NCBI RefSeq assembly: GCF_000186865.1
Contig: NW_008705573.1
Location: forward strand, 392,685 to 456,684
Direction: 5' to 3'
Source: Aureococcus anophagefferens
Taxonomy: Eukaryota > Sar > Pelagophyceae > Pelagomonadales > Pelagomonadaceae
DNA: 64,000 bases
Shown here piece by piece: positions 36,572-46,466 of this stretch. Made by a program: the position numbers and the translations under genes. Under the pieces are notes generated by a model. It saw only the letters and a list, made by a program, of their open reading frames with translations. It ran no database searches and was not told where the DNA came from. How positions within the stretch are numbered: position 1 is the stretch's first letter; each line of letters begins with the position of its first letter.

Positions 36572-38616
36572 TTAGCCGCGCACCATCACCCCGGACCCTC
36601 GCGGCGAGGGGTCTCCGATGCGGCTCTCGGAGCCGTGGCGGGCCAGGGGGATCTCGTGGAAGTCGAGCGCGACGACGCGGCGCGGCGACTCGTGGGACGC
36701 GAGGGGCGTGTCCGGCGTCGGCGCCCTTGCCGGCGTCCCGAAGAGGTCCGACGCGTGCGCGCCGATGGCGCTGAACCTACCAAGTGCGTCGGTGGCGGTT
36801 TTGCGTCGATTTTTTGTCTCGAAAATTGTCGCGGTCGCAGGACGCTGCGCTGAACTTTCCTCTGCCCACTAAGTAACTCCGAAACTCGTCAAAATCCAGC
36901 TCCGCGTCCGTGGCCATCTCCGTGAAGAGCCGCTCCGCGAACTTCTTCGAGACGCGCGTCTCCTCGAGGGACGCCAGGAGGACTTCGAAGTTGTCGAAGC
37001 TCATCGTCGGCTTCGCGGCGAGGCCCGTGAGCTGGCGCGAGAGCCCCCGCCGCGCGAGGCCCCGGCGCGCCGGCTTCGCGACCGCGCCGCACGCGTCCTC
37101 GAAGAAGTCGGCGAGCGCGGCCTCGGACCGGTCCGGCCGGCCGCGCCAGAAGGCGAGGAACGCGGACCGGTACTCCGCGACGTCCCGCGCCGCGGCGTTC
37201 GCCCGCTCGAGGGCCCGGTCGACGAGGTCCGGCTTCGGGTCCGTGATCGCCGAGACGAGGACGGCCCGCGACACGTGGTCGACGAGGCTCGCCCACGCGA
37301 GGACGAGCGGCGCGAGGCAGGCAAACGAGAGCCGCGCGCGCGTCCAGGCCGCGGGCAGCTCGTCCAGCGGGTAGCGCGCGTAGCGCAGGAGGAACAGGGA
37401 GAAGAGCAGCGCGCGGCAGCCGACGAGCGTCGCCGCGACGGCGTCGCCGCCGTCGCGGTGCGCCGTCGCGTGGTCGTCGTGCGGCGGCGCGGGCCGCGTG
37501 ACGTCGCGCGCGCGCCTGTGTGGAAATCAACCACTGGTTTGGGGGGTCCCCACCAAACTTCAGAACTCTCTATCTCGGTCAAATCGAAGTCGATTCGGCC
37601 GATTTTTGGACGGATCGATTGCTCTCGTCGAGTTCTCGAAGCACAGCGAAAGAGTCTGGTCCAAACCGTTCGATTACGCGCACATTGAAGTCGGGTTGAA
37701 GATTTGATTTCCACACAGGCGCGCGCGCGCGGCTCCGCTCGTCGCGGTCGAGGCGCGCGGCGCGCAGCAGGTCGCCGTCGCCCGCGAGGCCCGCGACGCG
37801 CTCCAGGCGCGCGAGGCGCCGCCGGCCGGACGCGTCGACGACCGCCTGGGCCCCGAGGACGGCCCACGCGGCCGCGACGTAGGCGAGGACCTCGTCGCGC
37901 GCCGCGAGCGACCCGGCGACGGCGGGCAGGACCGGCGCCGCGGCGGCGGCCGCGCAGAACGCCACCAGCGTCGCCTTGAAACGGAGCGGCGCCTCGAGCA
38001 GCTCGATGACGTACTCGTAGGTCGCGTCGGCGAAGTACGCGGCGAAGTCGACGGACAGCGGCAGCTTCTCGACGCTCAGGAACCGCCGCCGGAGGCCGAT
38101 GAAGCGCGCGACGTTTCGCCAGTCCTCCAGCGGCAGGCCCCGTTGCGTCGCCTCGTGGAACGGCCCCGCGCAGATCGCGTCGAGGTCCAGCCCCTCCATC
38201 TCGTGGACGCGCCGCTCGATGGCGTCGGCGCCCGCGAGCAACCCGACGCAGACGCCGAAGGACGTGAGCGCCATGAAGAAGAGGAGCGTGTGCGCGAATT
38301 CGAAGCTGAGCTTCGCCTCGTGCGGAACGTCGACGAGCTGCTCGGCCATGCTCAGCGCGAAGCCGAGGAAGCCCATGAGCGTGAGCTCGCCCTTGACCTT
38401 CTCCACGATGACCCGGCGCGTCTCGTCGGCGGCGTGGTGGAGTTTATGTTCGAAGAGCTCGAAGGCCGTCGTGAACACGACGAGGCCGCCGAGCCAGAGG
38501 CAGATGGGGCGGCCGTCGACGGCGCCCGGCGGGCCGAGCTCGAAGAGCGACGCGTGGTGGTGGCGGTGCTCCGCGACGGGCGGCGGCCGCAGGCCCACCA
38601 GTCTTAGAAGCCCCAT
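36572..38616 (-). CDS. MLO-like multi-pass membrane protein
   Basis: Three exons on the minus strand (38616-37727, 37515-36856, 36776-36572) encode 584 residues; both introns are introners (F1 and F3). The N-terminal part matches the MLO pattern: LVVFTTAFELFEHKLHH, then VEKVKGELTLMGFLGFALSM, then EFAHTLLFFMALTSFGVCVG. Further hydrophobic segments and a Ser/Pro-rich C-terminal tail follow. In plants MLO proteins are plasma-membrane proteins linked to calcium signalling. The similarity is from motifs only and the C-terminal half is not recognised. An FDEFRSYL segment looks EF-hand-like. Start chosen at MGLLRLVGL. Confidence 0.6.
36777..36855 (-). mobile_element. Introner F3 copy c (intron 2 of MLO-like gene, GT-AG)
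   Basis: On the minus strand the element is 36847-36777 (71 bp), CAGCGTCCTGCGACCGCGAC to CACTTGGTAG. The target duplication is a perfect GTTCAGCG (36855-36848 and 36776-36769). The element ends are inverted repeats: TGCGACCGCGACAATTTT against TGCGTCGGTGGCGGTTTT. Splicing joins GGA-AA to G-TTC-AGC. This is the copy that defines the family best. Confidence 0.95.
37516..37726 (+). mobile_element. Introner F1 copy 6 (intron 1 of MLO-like gene, GC-AG); reference copy
   Basis: The element is 37516-37718 (203 bp), with perfect ends CTGTGTGGAAATCAA and TTGATTTCCACACAG. The target GCGCGCGC is duplicated exactly (37508-37515, 37719-37726). The gene is on the minus strand. Splicing gives CGG-AGC-C|GC-GCG-CGC. 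The full ends make this the best F1 reference. Confidence 0.94.
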
Positions 38617-38870
38617 CGATCCTGGGGGCTGCTCTCGATGCGACGTTCTCCCCAAGGCAGACCTACCAGTCGGAGCAGGCCACCATTTGATGTCGATCCT
38701 GGAACGGGCTGCTCCTCGTCGGCACCGTGAAGTGACAGGGTGAATGTTTCCCCAAAGGTGCCGCTCGGTTGTGACGATGGGACGACTGTGTGAGGTCGTC
38801 GCGCCGCGCGTTGCAAAGCGACACCGGTGACGACCACACCGCCGCCGCCGCGCTGTTGCAAAGCGTCGCA

Positions 38871-39857
38871 ATGGCGCACGCCTGGGCCAGCGCGATGCAC
38901 ACGCGGTTCACGCGGTCCGGCGTCGCCTACGCCGTCCGGTCGACGGCAAAGGCTCAACCCACCTCCCCCACGGTGCTCTTCGCCCACGGCACGGGCCTCG
39001 CCAAGGAGATCTGGCACCCCGTGCAGCGGCGCCTCGAGGACGCGGACTACCACGGCGTCGGCTGCGACCTGCCGTGGCAGGGCGAGTCGCGGCGGGGCTT
39101 CGCTCCGTCGCCGCATCGAAGCGGGAGCGCGCGGCGCGGCGTCCCGCGAAAACGCGTCGAAAAGACTTGTGCGTAGGTCTGGCTGCGGCCCGTCGAGGGC
39201 GACTGGGCCGCCGAGTGCCCCGCGGCGCTGCTGGAGGTGCTCGACGACGCGGCGCCCGCGGGGCCCGTCGTCGGCGTGGGCCACTCGCTGGGCGGCGCGT
39301 CGCTCGTGCTCGCGGAGCTGAAGCGGCCGGGCACGTTCGCCGCGCTGGTCCTCGCGGAGCCCGTGCTCCTGCCCTGGTGGACGAAGCCCGTCGTCGCCGT
39401 CGCGGGCACGCCCGTCGCGAATTCGACGGCGAAGCGGCGGGACGCGTGGCCCGACCGCGCGGCCTGCGTCGCGTCCATCGCGCGGGGCGTCGGCCGGCGC
39501 TGGCCCGCGGACGTCGTCGAGGACTACGTCGACGGCTGCGCCGTCGAGCGGCGCGACGGCTCGTTCGCGCTCCGCTGCGCGCGCGAGGACGAGGCGGCCA
39601 TCTTCCGGAGCTGCGGCGACACGGGCGCCATATCGCGGCTGGGGAAAATCGGCTGCCCGACGACGGTGTGCGCGGGCGCGCTGTCGCCCTTCCCGCTGAA
39701 CGTCGAGCCGGCGACGGCGTACTACGCGAAGCTCGCGGCGAAGTTCCCCGACGCGGCCTTCGTCGCGATCCCGGACTCGGACCACAACATCCCCATGGAG
39801 CGCGCCGACGCCCTCGCGGACCTCGTGCGGCGGCGCGTCGAGGAGGTAGGCGGGTAA
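38871..39857 (+). CDS. Alpha/beta hydrolase
   Basis: Exons 38871-39101 and 39177-39857 encode 303 residues. Oxyanion region VLFAHGTGLAKEIW, nucleophile elbow GVGHSLGGAS (Ser at about 114) and catalytic His in DSDHNIPM (about 278) are all present, so the triad is complete apart from the acid residue, which I cannot place. Substrate unknown; esterase or lipase type. The intron (75 nt) is needed because the first frame runs into a stop shortly after the exon. Confidence 0.85.
39102..39176 (+). other. 75-nt GC-AG intron of the hydrolase gene
   Basis: GCTCCGTCGCC to GACTTGTGCGTAG. It joins GGC-TTC to GTC-TGG-CTG. Length and the CGTAG|G border resemble F3 introners, but the internal sequence matches F3 only weakly, so it is not counted as one. 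Confidence 0.7.
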
Positions 39858-40042
39858 GGAGCGCAGATTAACCTAACGATTGAGTCGTGCATGCCCTCGC
39901 CTTCGGCGGCCCCGACGGCCGGCGCCTCCTCCGGTAGCCCCGGCGAGCGAAACGCCTGTCCATAGGTGCGGAGAATCCAATCGAGCACCGACGCTCGACG
40001 CGAGAGACGACTGCCGCTGCTCTTCTTGAGCGCGGCTAGCAC

Positions 40043-41248
40043 ATGCCCGAGGAGCCGCTCGAGGTGACCGCGCCCACGGCGACGCCCGCGCCCGAAGCAA
40101 CGATCGAGGACGCGCAGACCTTCGTCATGTTGGCGCGGGAGACGACGCTGGACCTCCTGGTCCACGTGAACGCCCTGCTCCCTTGCCTAGTCGTCTGGTG
40201 GACGCTCGTCATCGTCGAGAGCGCCTACCTGGCCGTCTTCTGCTACGAGTTCGTCCTCGTCGCCGGCCCGCTGCTGACGCTCTGGCTCCGCGGCGACGCG
40301 CCGAGCGCGGCGGCGACGCGGAAGAAGGTGGCGACGCTCGGCCGGTCGCTGTCGCGGCCCTACGAGTGGAAGCGCTGCGCGCTGATCACGACGGGGAGCC
40401 TGTGCGTCGTCGGCTTCGGCGGCTTCTTCGTCTACCTCGCCGCGCTCCAGCGCGAGCTCGACGACCTCGGCATCACGAAGGAGATCAAGTCGGGGACGCG
40501 GGACAAGGGCCTCTACCGGGGCACGACGCTCCGCGACGGCGCGCTGCTCTTTTTGGGCGTCTGGTTCTGCACCGTGAACCCCGTGCTCGAGGAGCTCTTC
40601 TGGCGGGGCTACTGCTACGCGGAGGTCGGCCGCACGCTCAACGGCCGCCCGCCGGACGACTCCGGCGCGGACGCGTCGCTGAACTCGGACCCGTCGGACG
40701 ACGACGACTGGAAGCCGCGGAGCCGGAACGCGCGGACGCGGCGCGCGCTGCTCAACGCCGCGGAGCAGACGGGTTTCAGCCGCTGGCTCACGAGCGTTTA
40801 CTTCGGCAGTTTCCACGGAGTGGTGGTCCACGTCTTCGTGGGCTGGGAGGTCGCGCTGCTCTGCTTTTGCGCTTTGGCCCTCGCGTCGCGGGTCTGGATC
40901 TGGCTCGGCGAGCGCGCGCCCTTCGGCTTCCCCTTTGTGGTGGCGTTCCACGCGGGCGCGGACGTCGCCGTCGTCCTGATCGTCTCGGCCTGCGACTTCG
41001 GCTGGACCTACGAGGCGGCCTACGTCGTCGCGCTCGTGTCCTGCGGCCTCCTGGCCTGCTGCGGCGCGGGCTTGCTCTACGTCGCCTGGCGCAACGAGTC
41101 GTTCCCGCGCGTGCCCTGCGCCCGCGGCGGCGACGACGACGACCTCGACGCGGCGCTCGCGCGCGACCTGGGCCCCGGCGGCCGCATCCCCATGCCGACG
41201 CACCGCTCGGCGTCGGGCTCCGTCGACATCCAGGGCGGCATCGTCTAG
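40043..41248 (+). CDS. CPBP-family intramembrane protease (CAAX protease type)
   Basis: 401 residues with about eight hydrophobic segments. The three catalytic motifs of the family are visible: EELFWRG (about 182), FGSFHG (about 253) and FHAGAD (about 302). In the family, the Glu pair and these His residues form the active site for cleavage within the membrane, as in Rce1-type CAAX processing. A long acidic loop sits between motifs 1 and 2. Location is probably the ER or a plastid membrane. Confidence 0.85.
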   Translation: MPEEPLEVTAPTATPAPEATIEDAQTFVMLARETTLDLLVHVNALLPCLVVWWTLVIVESAYLAVFCYEFVLVAGPLLTLWLRGDAPSAAATRKKVATLGRSLSRPYEWKRCALITTGSLCVVGFGGFFVYLAALQRELDDLGITKEIKSGTRDKGLYRGTTLRDGALLFLGVWFCTVNPVLEELFWRGYCYAEVGRTLNGRPPDDSGADASLNSDPSDDDDWKPRSRNARTRRALLNAAEQTGFSRWLTSVYFGSFHGVVVHVFVGWEVALLCFCALALASRVWIWLGERAPFGFPFVVAFHAGADVAVVLIVSACDFGWTYEAAYVVALVSCGLLACCGAGLLYVAWRNESFPRVPCARGGDDDDLDAALARDLGPGGRIPMPTHRSASGSVDIQGGIV

Positions 41249-41268
41249 GCTCTTTATTTAGATGTGGC

Positions 41269-41685
41269 TCAGATGTTCGACTCGTCCGCGAGCGGCGCCT
41301 TCTTCGCGGGTTTCTTCGCGGGTTTCTTGGCCGGTTTCGCGTCGTCGCCGGCGGCTTCGGCGACGGGCGCCTTCTTCGCGGCAGGCGCCTTCTTCGCTGG
41401 TGGAGCCCTCTTGGCCGGCGCGTCGCCGTCGGCCGCCGCCGGTGCCTTCTTCGCTGCTGGAGCCTTCTTGGCCGGCGCGTCGCCGTCGGCCGCCGGCGCC
41501 TTCTTGATCGCCTTCTTCGGAGGCGGAGGATTGATGAACGTGTCGATCTTCTTCGCGTCCATGTTCAGCAATTCGGCACACAGGCGCGGTCCGCCGCGCC
41601 GCGGCCGGGGCGACCTTCGACGCCCCGCGCGGATTGGAACCGCGCGGTCCGAGTCCCGGCAACTCCCGCTTACACCACGCGCCAC
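41269..41685 (-). CDS. Lys/Ala/Pro-rich tail paralogous to the next gene's end
   Basis: The minus frame reads ELLNMDAKKIDTFINPPPPK and then KKAPAA-type repeats resembling a histone H1 tail, ending at TAA (41269). The first 20 residues are almost the same as the end of the neighbouring plastid protein (LELLNMDAKKIDAFINPPPPK). The sequence upstream of this homology (Arg-rich, 41580-41685) is doubtful coding. It may be a duplicated terminal exon, an alternative 3' exon or a partial gene copy. Confidence 0.5.
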   Translation of the reverse strand: MARGVSGSCRDSDRAVPIRAGRRRSPRPRRGGPRLCAELLNMDAKKIDTFINPPPPKKAIKKAPAADGDAPAKKAPAAKKAPAAADGDAPAKRAPPAKKAPAAKKAPVAEAAGDDAKPAKKPAKKPAKKAPLADESNI

Positions 41686-41698
41686 CCCGCCGCGGCGC

Positions 41699-42154
41699 CT
41701 ACTCCTTGGGCTCCTTCTTCGCCGCCTTCTTCTTCGGCGGCGGCGGGTTGATGAAGGCGTCGATCTTCTTCGCGTCCATGTTGAGGAGCTCGAGGTCGCC
41801 GAACTTGTCGAGGAGCTTCTTCTGGTCGCCCTCGCTGTACGGCTCGAGCTTGGCGTCGAGGGCCGCGCCGTTGGCGCTCGTGAAGGCCGCGTCGAGCTGC
41901 GACGGGTCGACGAAGACCGTCGAGTAGGCCTCGCGGTCCCAGCCCATGGGGCCGTCGAAGATCGACGAGCCGTCCAGGCTGTCCTCGGGCATGGGGCCGG
42001 CCGTGCCGAGGCCGCCGGGCAGGAAGGCCGGGTACGAGTCGTCGACGTTGCCCATCTGGCCGTTGTTGTGGACGACGACGGCCGACGCCTTGGGCGCGGC
42101 CCGCGGCGCGAACGCGGCGACGGGCGCGACGAGGAGCGCGGCGGACAGCTTCAT
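41699..42154 (-). CDS. Small plastid-targeted protein of unknown function
   Basis: 151 residues. The N-terminus MKLSAALLVAPVAAFAPRAA is a signal peptide followed by AFAP, the cleavage motif of heterokont plastid presequences. The mature part has PAFLPGGLGTAGP and GWDREAYSTVF segments, then ends in a Lys-rich tail (NPPPPKKKAAKKEPKE). No family recognised. Confidence 0.75.
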   Translation of the reverse strand: MKLSAALLVAPVAAFAPRAAPKASAVVVHNNGQMGNVDDSYPAFLPGGLGTAGPMPEDSLDGSSIFDGPMGWDREAYSTVFVDPSQLDAAFTSANGAALDAKLEPYSEGDQKKLLDKFGDLELLNMDAKKIDAFINPPPPKKKAAKKEPKE

Positions 42155-42547
42155 GTTTGCTGCGGAGGGGGCGGACGCGTGAGCGTCGCGGCGCGCGATG
42201 GCGGTGGTTCTCTCGCGATTTGGCGCAGCCCTCGTCCCCGCCGCGGCTCAAATCGAGGCCCGGGCGAAGCGGCAGCGGCAGAGCGCCGCGCGGGCCCGGA
42301 AGAGCGCCGAAGCGGGATTTTTTCACCTCCATTTCTCTGTGTGCTATCGTGCGACGCTCTCTTGCCCTCGCTGCCCTCTCGGATGAGACTGCGGCTCTGC
42401 TAATGTGGACGACGGACGCGGACATTGATTATGCCCCAGTGCAAGCCACAGGATGATCGGGCGGTTTTGGCCGGGGGTGCCCGAAAAAAAAGAGCCTCGT
42501 CCGGCGCCGCCGGTGCGCCGCGGTCACACTCCCTGGGCCACCACGCG
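42155..42547. other. Intergenic region
   Basis: 393 bp between two minus-strand genes, including the promoter of the plastid protein. A brief less GC-rich stretch lies at 42310-42440. No gene or clear motif seen. Confidence 0.4.
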
Positions 42548-43733
42548 CTACCCAACCCCGTTACCCCGCGCCACGGCGACGACGTCCGCGATGCCCAGGG
42601 GCCGCGTCTTGTGCCGCAGGGCGAAGGCGATCTTGCTCGCCGAGTCCGGCAGCGCGCGTTTGTTCGAGCACCGCCGGTCGAAGGCCGCGGCGACGCCGTC
42701 GCCCGCGGGCACGAGCTGGAAGCGCGCGAGCTCGCCCTCGGCGAAGGCCTCGGCCGCGGCGGCCGCGCGGGGCACGGCCGTGCCGTCGAGCGTCCGCAGC
42801 TCGCCGCGCTCGTGGCGCAGCACCACGAACAAACTCTCGTCGTCGGCCGCGAAGTACCGCGTGCACGCCGCGTCCTTGAAGAGCGCCACGAGGGGCGTCG
42901 GCCCGAGGGCGTAGTGGCCCTGCTTCGCGTAGAAGAGGAGGCCGTCGCGGAGGTAGGGCAGGGGCCCGCCGTGCGCCGCCAGCACGCCGTCGCCGTCCGC
43001 GTCGAAGTACGGCGCGGGGGCCAACGCGTAAGGCGCCGCCTCCTCCGGCGGCTCCAGCTCGCCGAGCTTCGTCCGGAGCCAGTAGAAGCGGAACTCCGCC
43101 GTGCAGTCGTAGAGGCTGTAGCCCCCCCAGGTCATCACGTCCACGACGAAATACGTACTCGACGGCTCGTAGAAGACGCACTCGAGCACGGTGGCCTGGT
43201 CGTCCTTCGTCGCCGTCTGCGGCGACCCGGAGGGCACGGCGCTGCGCCAGCGGTGGAGCACGTCGCCGTGGGGGAGCCTCGACGCGGTCTTGCCCCGCGA
43301 CGCGACGACCAGGCACCGCTTGCCCTCGGGCCGCGGCACGACGTACCAGCCGCCGCCGTGGGCGTCGCCCTTGCCGTTGAGGTCCGGCCTACGGATGACG
43401 TTTCATAAGCGTGGCGCTTGGGCGGACGCCGCTTCCGCGCGGGATCTCGACGAGCCACTCCGGGATGCAAAACTCGAGCGACCACTTCGCCGCGCGCTCC
43501 TTCGCCTCGCGGTCCGCGCGCCGCCGCTTGAGCTCCGCCTTGCTGAGCGTCGCGTCGACGTCCATGCGCGGCGCCTCGGGCTCCGGCGCGGCGAGGGCCC
43601 GCGCGTGGTCCGCGAGGTTGCGCCGCGCGTCGCGCTGCCGCTGGAGCGCCTCCGCGCGCCGCCGGTCCTGGCAGAGCGCGAGCCGGTCCCGCGACAGCGG
43701 TTTCCGCGACGGCGCGGAAGCCATCGCTGCCAT
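42548..43733 (-). CDS. SNUPN: Snurportin-1 homologue (m3G-cap import adaptor)
   Basis: Exons 43733-43441 and 43388-42548 (minus) encode 377 residues, close to human snurportin's 360. The cap-binding fold is clear: GKRCLVVASRGKTASRLPHG, YFVVDVMTWGGYSLYDCTAE and RFYWLRTKL. The N-terminus is helical and Arg-rich, as in the importin-beta-binding region. Snurportin carries spliceosomal snRNPs with trimethylguanosine caps into the nucleus. The 52-nt intron joins LEFCIPEWLVEIP to PDLNGKG. Confidence 0.88.
43389..43440 (-). other. 52-nt GC-AG intron of snurportin
   Basis: On the minus strand it is GCGCGGAAGCGG to CGTCATCCGTAG. A frame change is required between the two conserved parts, and this pair gives it. 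It ends in CCGTAG|GC, like the F3 family. Confidence 0.7.
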
Positions 43734-43949
43734 CGCTGCGGATGGGGCGCGCGACGAGGCTCGCGCGATCGATTGTTGAGAGGCCTGATGCAATGCGACG
43801 GAAACCAAAGTGGTGCAGTTCTCGTTGAACAATTTGTTGACCCACACGACCGGTGCGATGCGCGCCGGAAGCTGCCCCGTGCTCGAACTGTGAGCCGAGC
43901 CGGCCGACACGCAACACCTTCTGAGCACGCCGCGCCGCAAAACACCCTC

Positions 43950-46415
43950 ATGGAGGGCTTCGACGTCCTGAAGGTGCTGGGCTCCGGGTCCTTCGGGCGG
44001 GCCATGCTCTGCAGGGACCGGCGCAGCGGCGAGGAGGTCGTCGTCAAGGAGATCAAGTGCGAGGACGCGAAGGCGTTGGCCGAGGCCAAGAGCGAGGCGG
44101 ACCTCATGGCCCAGCACGAGCACAGCAACATCTGCCGCTACGTCGCGTCCTTCGCCGACGAGCCGTCGCAAAAGTTCTACCTCGTCATGGAGTACGCCGA
44201 CGGCGGCGACCTCGCCGGCGCGATCAACCGCCGGCGGAGCGCGGGCCGGTACTGGCCCGAGGCCGACGCCATGTCCATCTTCGTCATGTGCCTCGTCGCC
44301 GTCCGCCACTGCCACGCGAAGCGCATCGTCCATCGCGACATCAAAGCGGCGAACGTCTTCCTCACGAAGGCGGGCGTCGTCAAGCTCGGCGACTTCGGCG
44401 TGTCCAAGCGGCTCCGGGGCCGCGAGGGCGCGACGGTGCTCGCCCAGACCCAGGTCGGCACGCCCTACTACCTCTCGCCGGAGATCTTCGAGGGCCAGGC
44501 CTACGGGTTCAAGAGCGACGTCTGGTCGCTCGGCGTGCTGCTCTACGAGGTGCTGGCGCTGAAGGTCCCCTTCGAGGCGCGGTCCATGGCCGCGCTCTGC
44601 CGCCTGGTCACGGGCGCGAAGGACCCGAAGCCGCTGCCGCCGGCGTACTCGCCGCAGGCGGCGGCGCTCGTGAAGCAGCTCCTCGCGCGCGACCCAAGCC
44701 GCCGGCCGTCCGCGGACCGCGTGTTGCGGACGAGCGACTACGTGCGGTCGCACGTCCAGTCCGTGCTCTCGCACACCATGGGCGGCCACGCGCTCAACCT
44801 GAGCCGCGACGCCGTGCGGCGCGACGACGGCCTCGCCGCGGACCGGCGGAAGCGCGAAAGGCGCCGCGCGGCCAAGGCCGCGGAGAAGCTCAAGGAGCGG
44901 CCCAAGTGGCGCGGCGTCGTGAGCGACGACGACGACGCGGCGCCGCCGCCGGAGAGCGCCGACGACGGCGGCGACGCGCGGCCGCCGCCGGCCGCGGAGC
45001 CGCGGCCGCCGCGGTCGCGGTGGCGCGACGGCGGCGAGCGGCCCCAATATCGCGGCGTCGTCGACGACGAGAAGCCCGAGTGGCGCGGCGTCGCCGACGG
45101 CGGCGACGACCGCGACGAGGAGGACTGGCGGCCGCCGCTGCCCATCGGCGGCGCCGTCGCGCTCCCGGAGGCTCTCAAGGACGAGTACGACCGGCGCCAG
45201 GCCGAGGTGCGGCGCAACAAGGAGAAGATCCACGGGCCGCCGGCGACGCCGACGCGCGCGCCGCCGCGGCCCGCGTCCGAGGGCTCGCGCGTCGTCGCGA
45301 GCCCGATCCGGCGCCTCGACGACGGCGACGACGCGCGGCGCCGCGGCGCCGCAAACCGCCGCAGGGCCGAGGAGCGGCGCGTGCTCTTCGCCGACGACTA
45401 CGACTACCCCGCCGAGCCGCCGGAGCGGCCGAAGCCCGCCGTCGACGCCGACGCGGCCGCGCGCCAGTTTCACGAGAACCGCGCGCGCGCGCGCGAGGCG
45501 AAGCGCCGCTTCCGCCTGGAGCAGGAGCGCGGCGACGCGCCTCCGGACACGCCGGCGGCGGCGCTCCTCACGGCCGACGAGGTCCGCGCGCGCAAGGCCG
45601 CCCTGGAGCGGGAGACGCGGGAGCGCCGGGAGCAGGCGCTGCGCCAGTTTCACGAGAACAACTCGAAAGCGCGCGAGGTCGCGCGGCGCGTGCGCGCGGA
45701 CCTGGAGCGCAACGAGGCGCCCGTGCGCGTCGGCGACGACGACTTCTACGACGCGCAGACCGACGCGTCGCCGCGGAAGAACGCGCGGGAGATCCGCGAG
45801 GACGGCCGCGCGGAGAGGGACCGGAAGATCCGCGCGCACGAGGAGCTGCTGCGCCAGGAGCGCGACCGGCTCCGCGAGGCGCGCCAGGCCGCGCCCGCGG
45901 CGGCGAACGCCGTGCTCCAGTTCGACTTCGGCCCGCCCAGGAAGAACGTCCGCCGGCGCCGGCCGCGGTCGCTCGAGCCGCGCGCCGAGGCGCCGCCGGC
46001 CGTCGAGTCGCCCGTCGTCGAGGGGGGCTTCGTCGTCGTCGAGGCGCCGCCCGTCGAGGCGCCGCCGGCCGTCGCGCGCGCGGCCGCGCCGGACGCCGCG
46101 CCGCGCCGCCGCCGCCGCCGCCGCTGGGACGACGCGTCGGCGGAGCGCGAGCCCGCGGACGAGAACGCGACGCCGCCGGACGCGCAGGCGGGCATGTTCA
46201 AGGCCCTCGACGGCATGTGGGAGCAGGTCGCCAAGGCCGCGGCCGCGCGGAACCGCGGGCCGCCGCCGCCGCCGCCGCCGCTCGCGCGCTCGCGCGACGA
46301 CGCCGACGTGCGGTCGACGCCGCCGACGCGCGCGCAGGAGCCCGGCGACATCGCGGCGCTGAACGCGGCGCTGAACGCGGCGCTCGCGTCGCCGCGCAAC
46401 GGCGACTCGGACTAA
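43950..46415 (+). CDS. NEK-family protein kinase
   Basis: 821 residues, single exon. The kinase domain is 1-270: GSGSFGRAML (Gly loop), VVVKEIK (Lys), HRDIKAANVFL (about 128), DFGVSK (about 147), GTPYYLSPEI. The tail is highly charged. It has two matching QFHENRARAREAKRRF and QFHENNSKAREVARRV segments and WRGVV repeats, followed by Ala/Pro/Arg-rich sequence. This layout is that of NEK1/5-like kinases, which act at cilia, basal bodies and in the cell cycle. Target unknown. Confidence 0.9.
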   Translation: MEGFDVLKVLGSGSFGRAMLCRDRRSGEEVVVKEIKCEDAKALAEAKSEADLMAQHEHSNICRYVASFADEPSQKFYLVMEYADGGDLAGAINRRRSAGRYWPEADAMSIFVMCLVAVRHCHAKRIVHRDIKAANVFLTKAGVVKLGDFGVSKRLRGREGATVLAQTQVGTPYYLSPEIFEGQAYGFKSDVWSLGVLLYEVLALKVPFEARSMAALCRLVTGAKDPKPLPPAYSPQAAALVKQLLARDPSRRPSADRVLRTSDYVRSHVQSVLSHTMGGHALNLSRDAVRRDDGLAADRRKRERRRAAKAAEKLKERPKWRGVVSDDDDAAPPPESADDGGDARPPPAAEPRPPRSRWRDGGERPQYRGVVDDEKPEWRGVADGGDDRDEEDWRPPLPIGGAVALPEALKDEYDRRQAEVRRNKEKIHGPPATPTRAPPRPASEGSRVVASPIRRLDDGDDARRRGAANRRRAEERRVLFADDYDYPAEPPERPKPAVDADAAARQFHENRARAREAKRRFRLEQERGDAPPDTPAAALLTADEVRARKAALERETRERREQALRQFHENNSKAREVARRVRADLERNEAPVRVGDDDFYDAQTDASPRKNAREIREDGRAERDRKIRAHEELLRQERDRLREARQAAPAAANAVLQFDFGPPRKNVRRRRPRSLEPRAEAPPAVESPVVEGGFVVVEAPPVEAPPAVARAAAPDAAPRRRRRRRWDDASAEREPADENATPPDAQAGMFKALDGMWEQVAKAAAARNRGPPPPPPPLARSRDDADVRSTPPTRAQEPGDIAALNAALNAALASPRNGDSD

Positions 46416-46466
46416 CGTCTATTTTGGTACGAGGAGTCTCTCGGATTTTAAGACGCCATGGGAGCC

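Noticed and set aside
41574..41690. Possible tRNA on the minus strand (a T-arm-like hairpin around GGTTCCAATCC)
   Set aside because: No matching acceptor stem or anticodon arm is found at the right distance, and the T-loop lacks the usual purine. It is probably a chance GC-rich hairpin.
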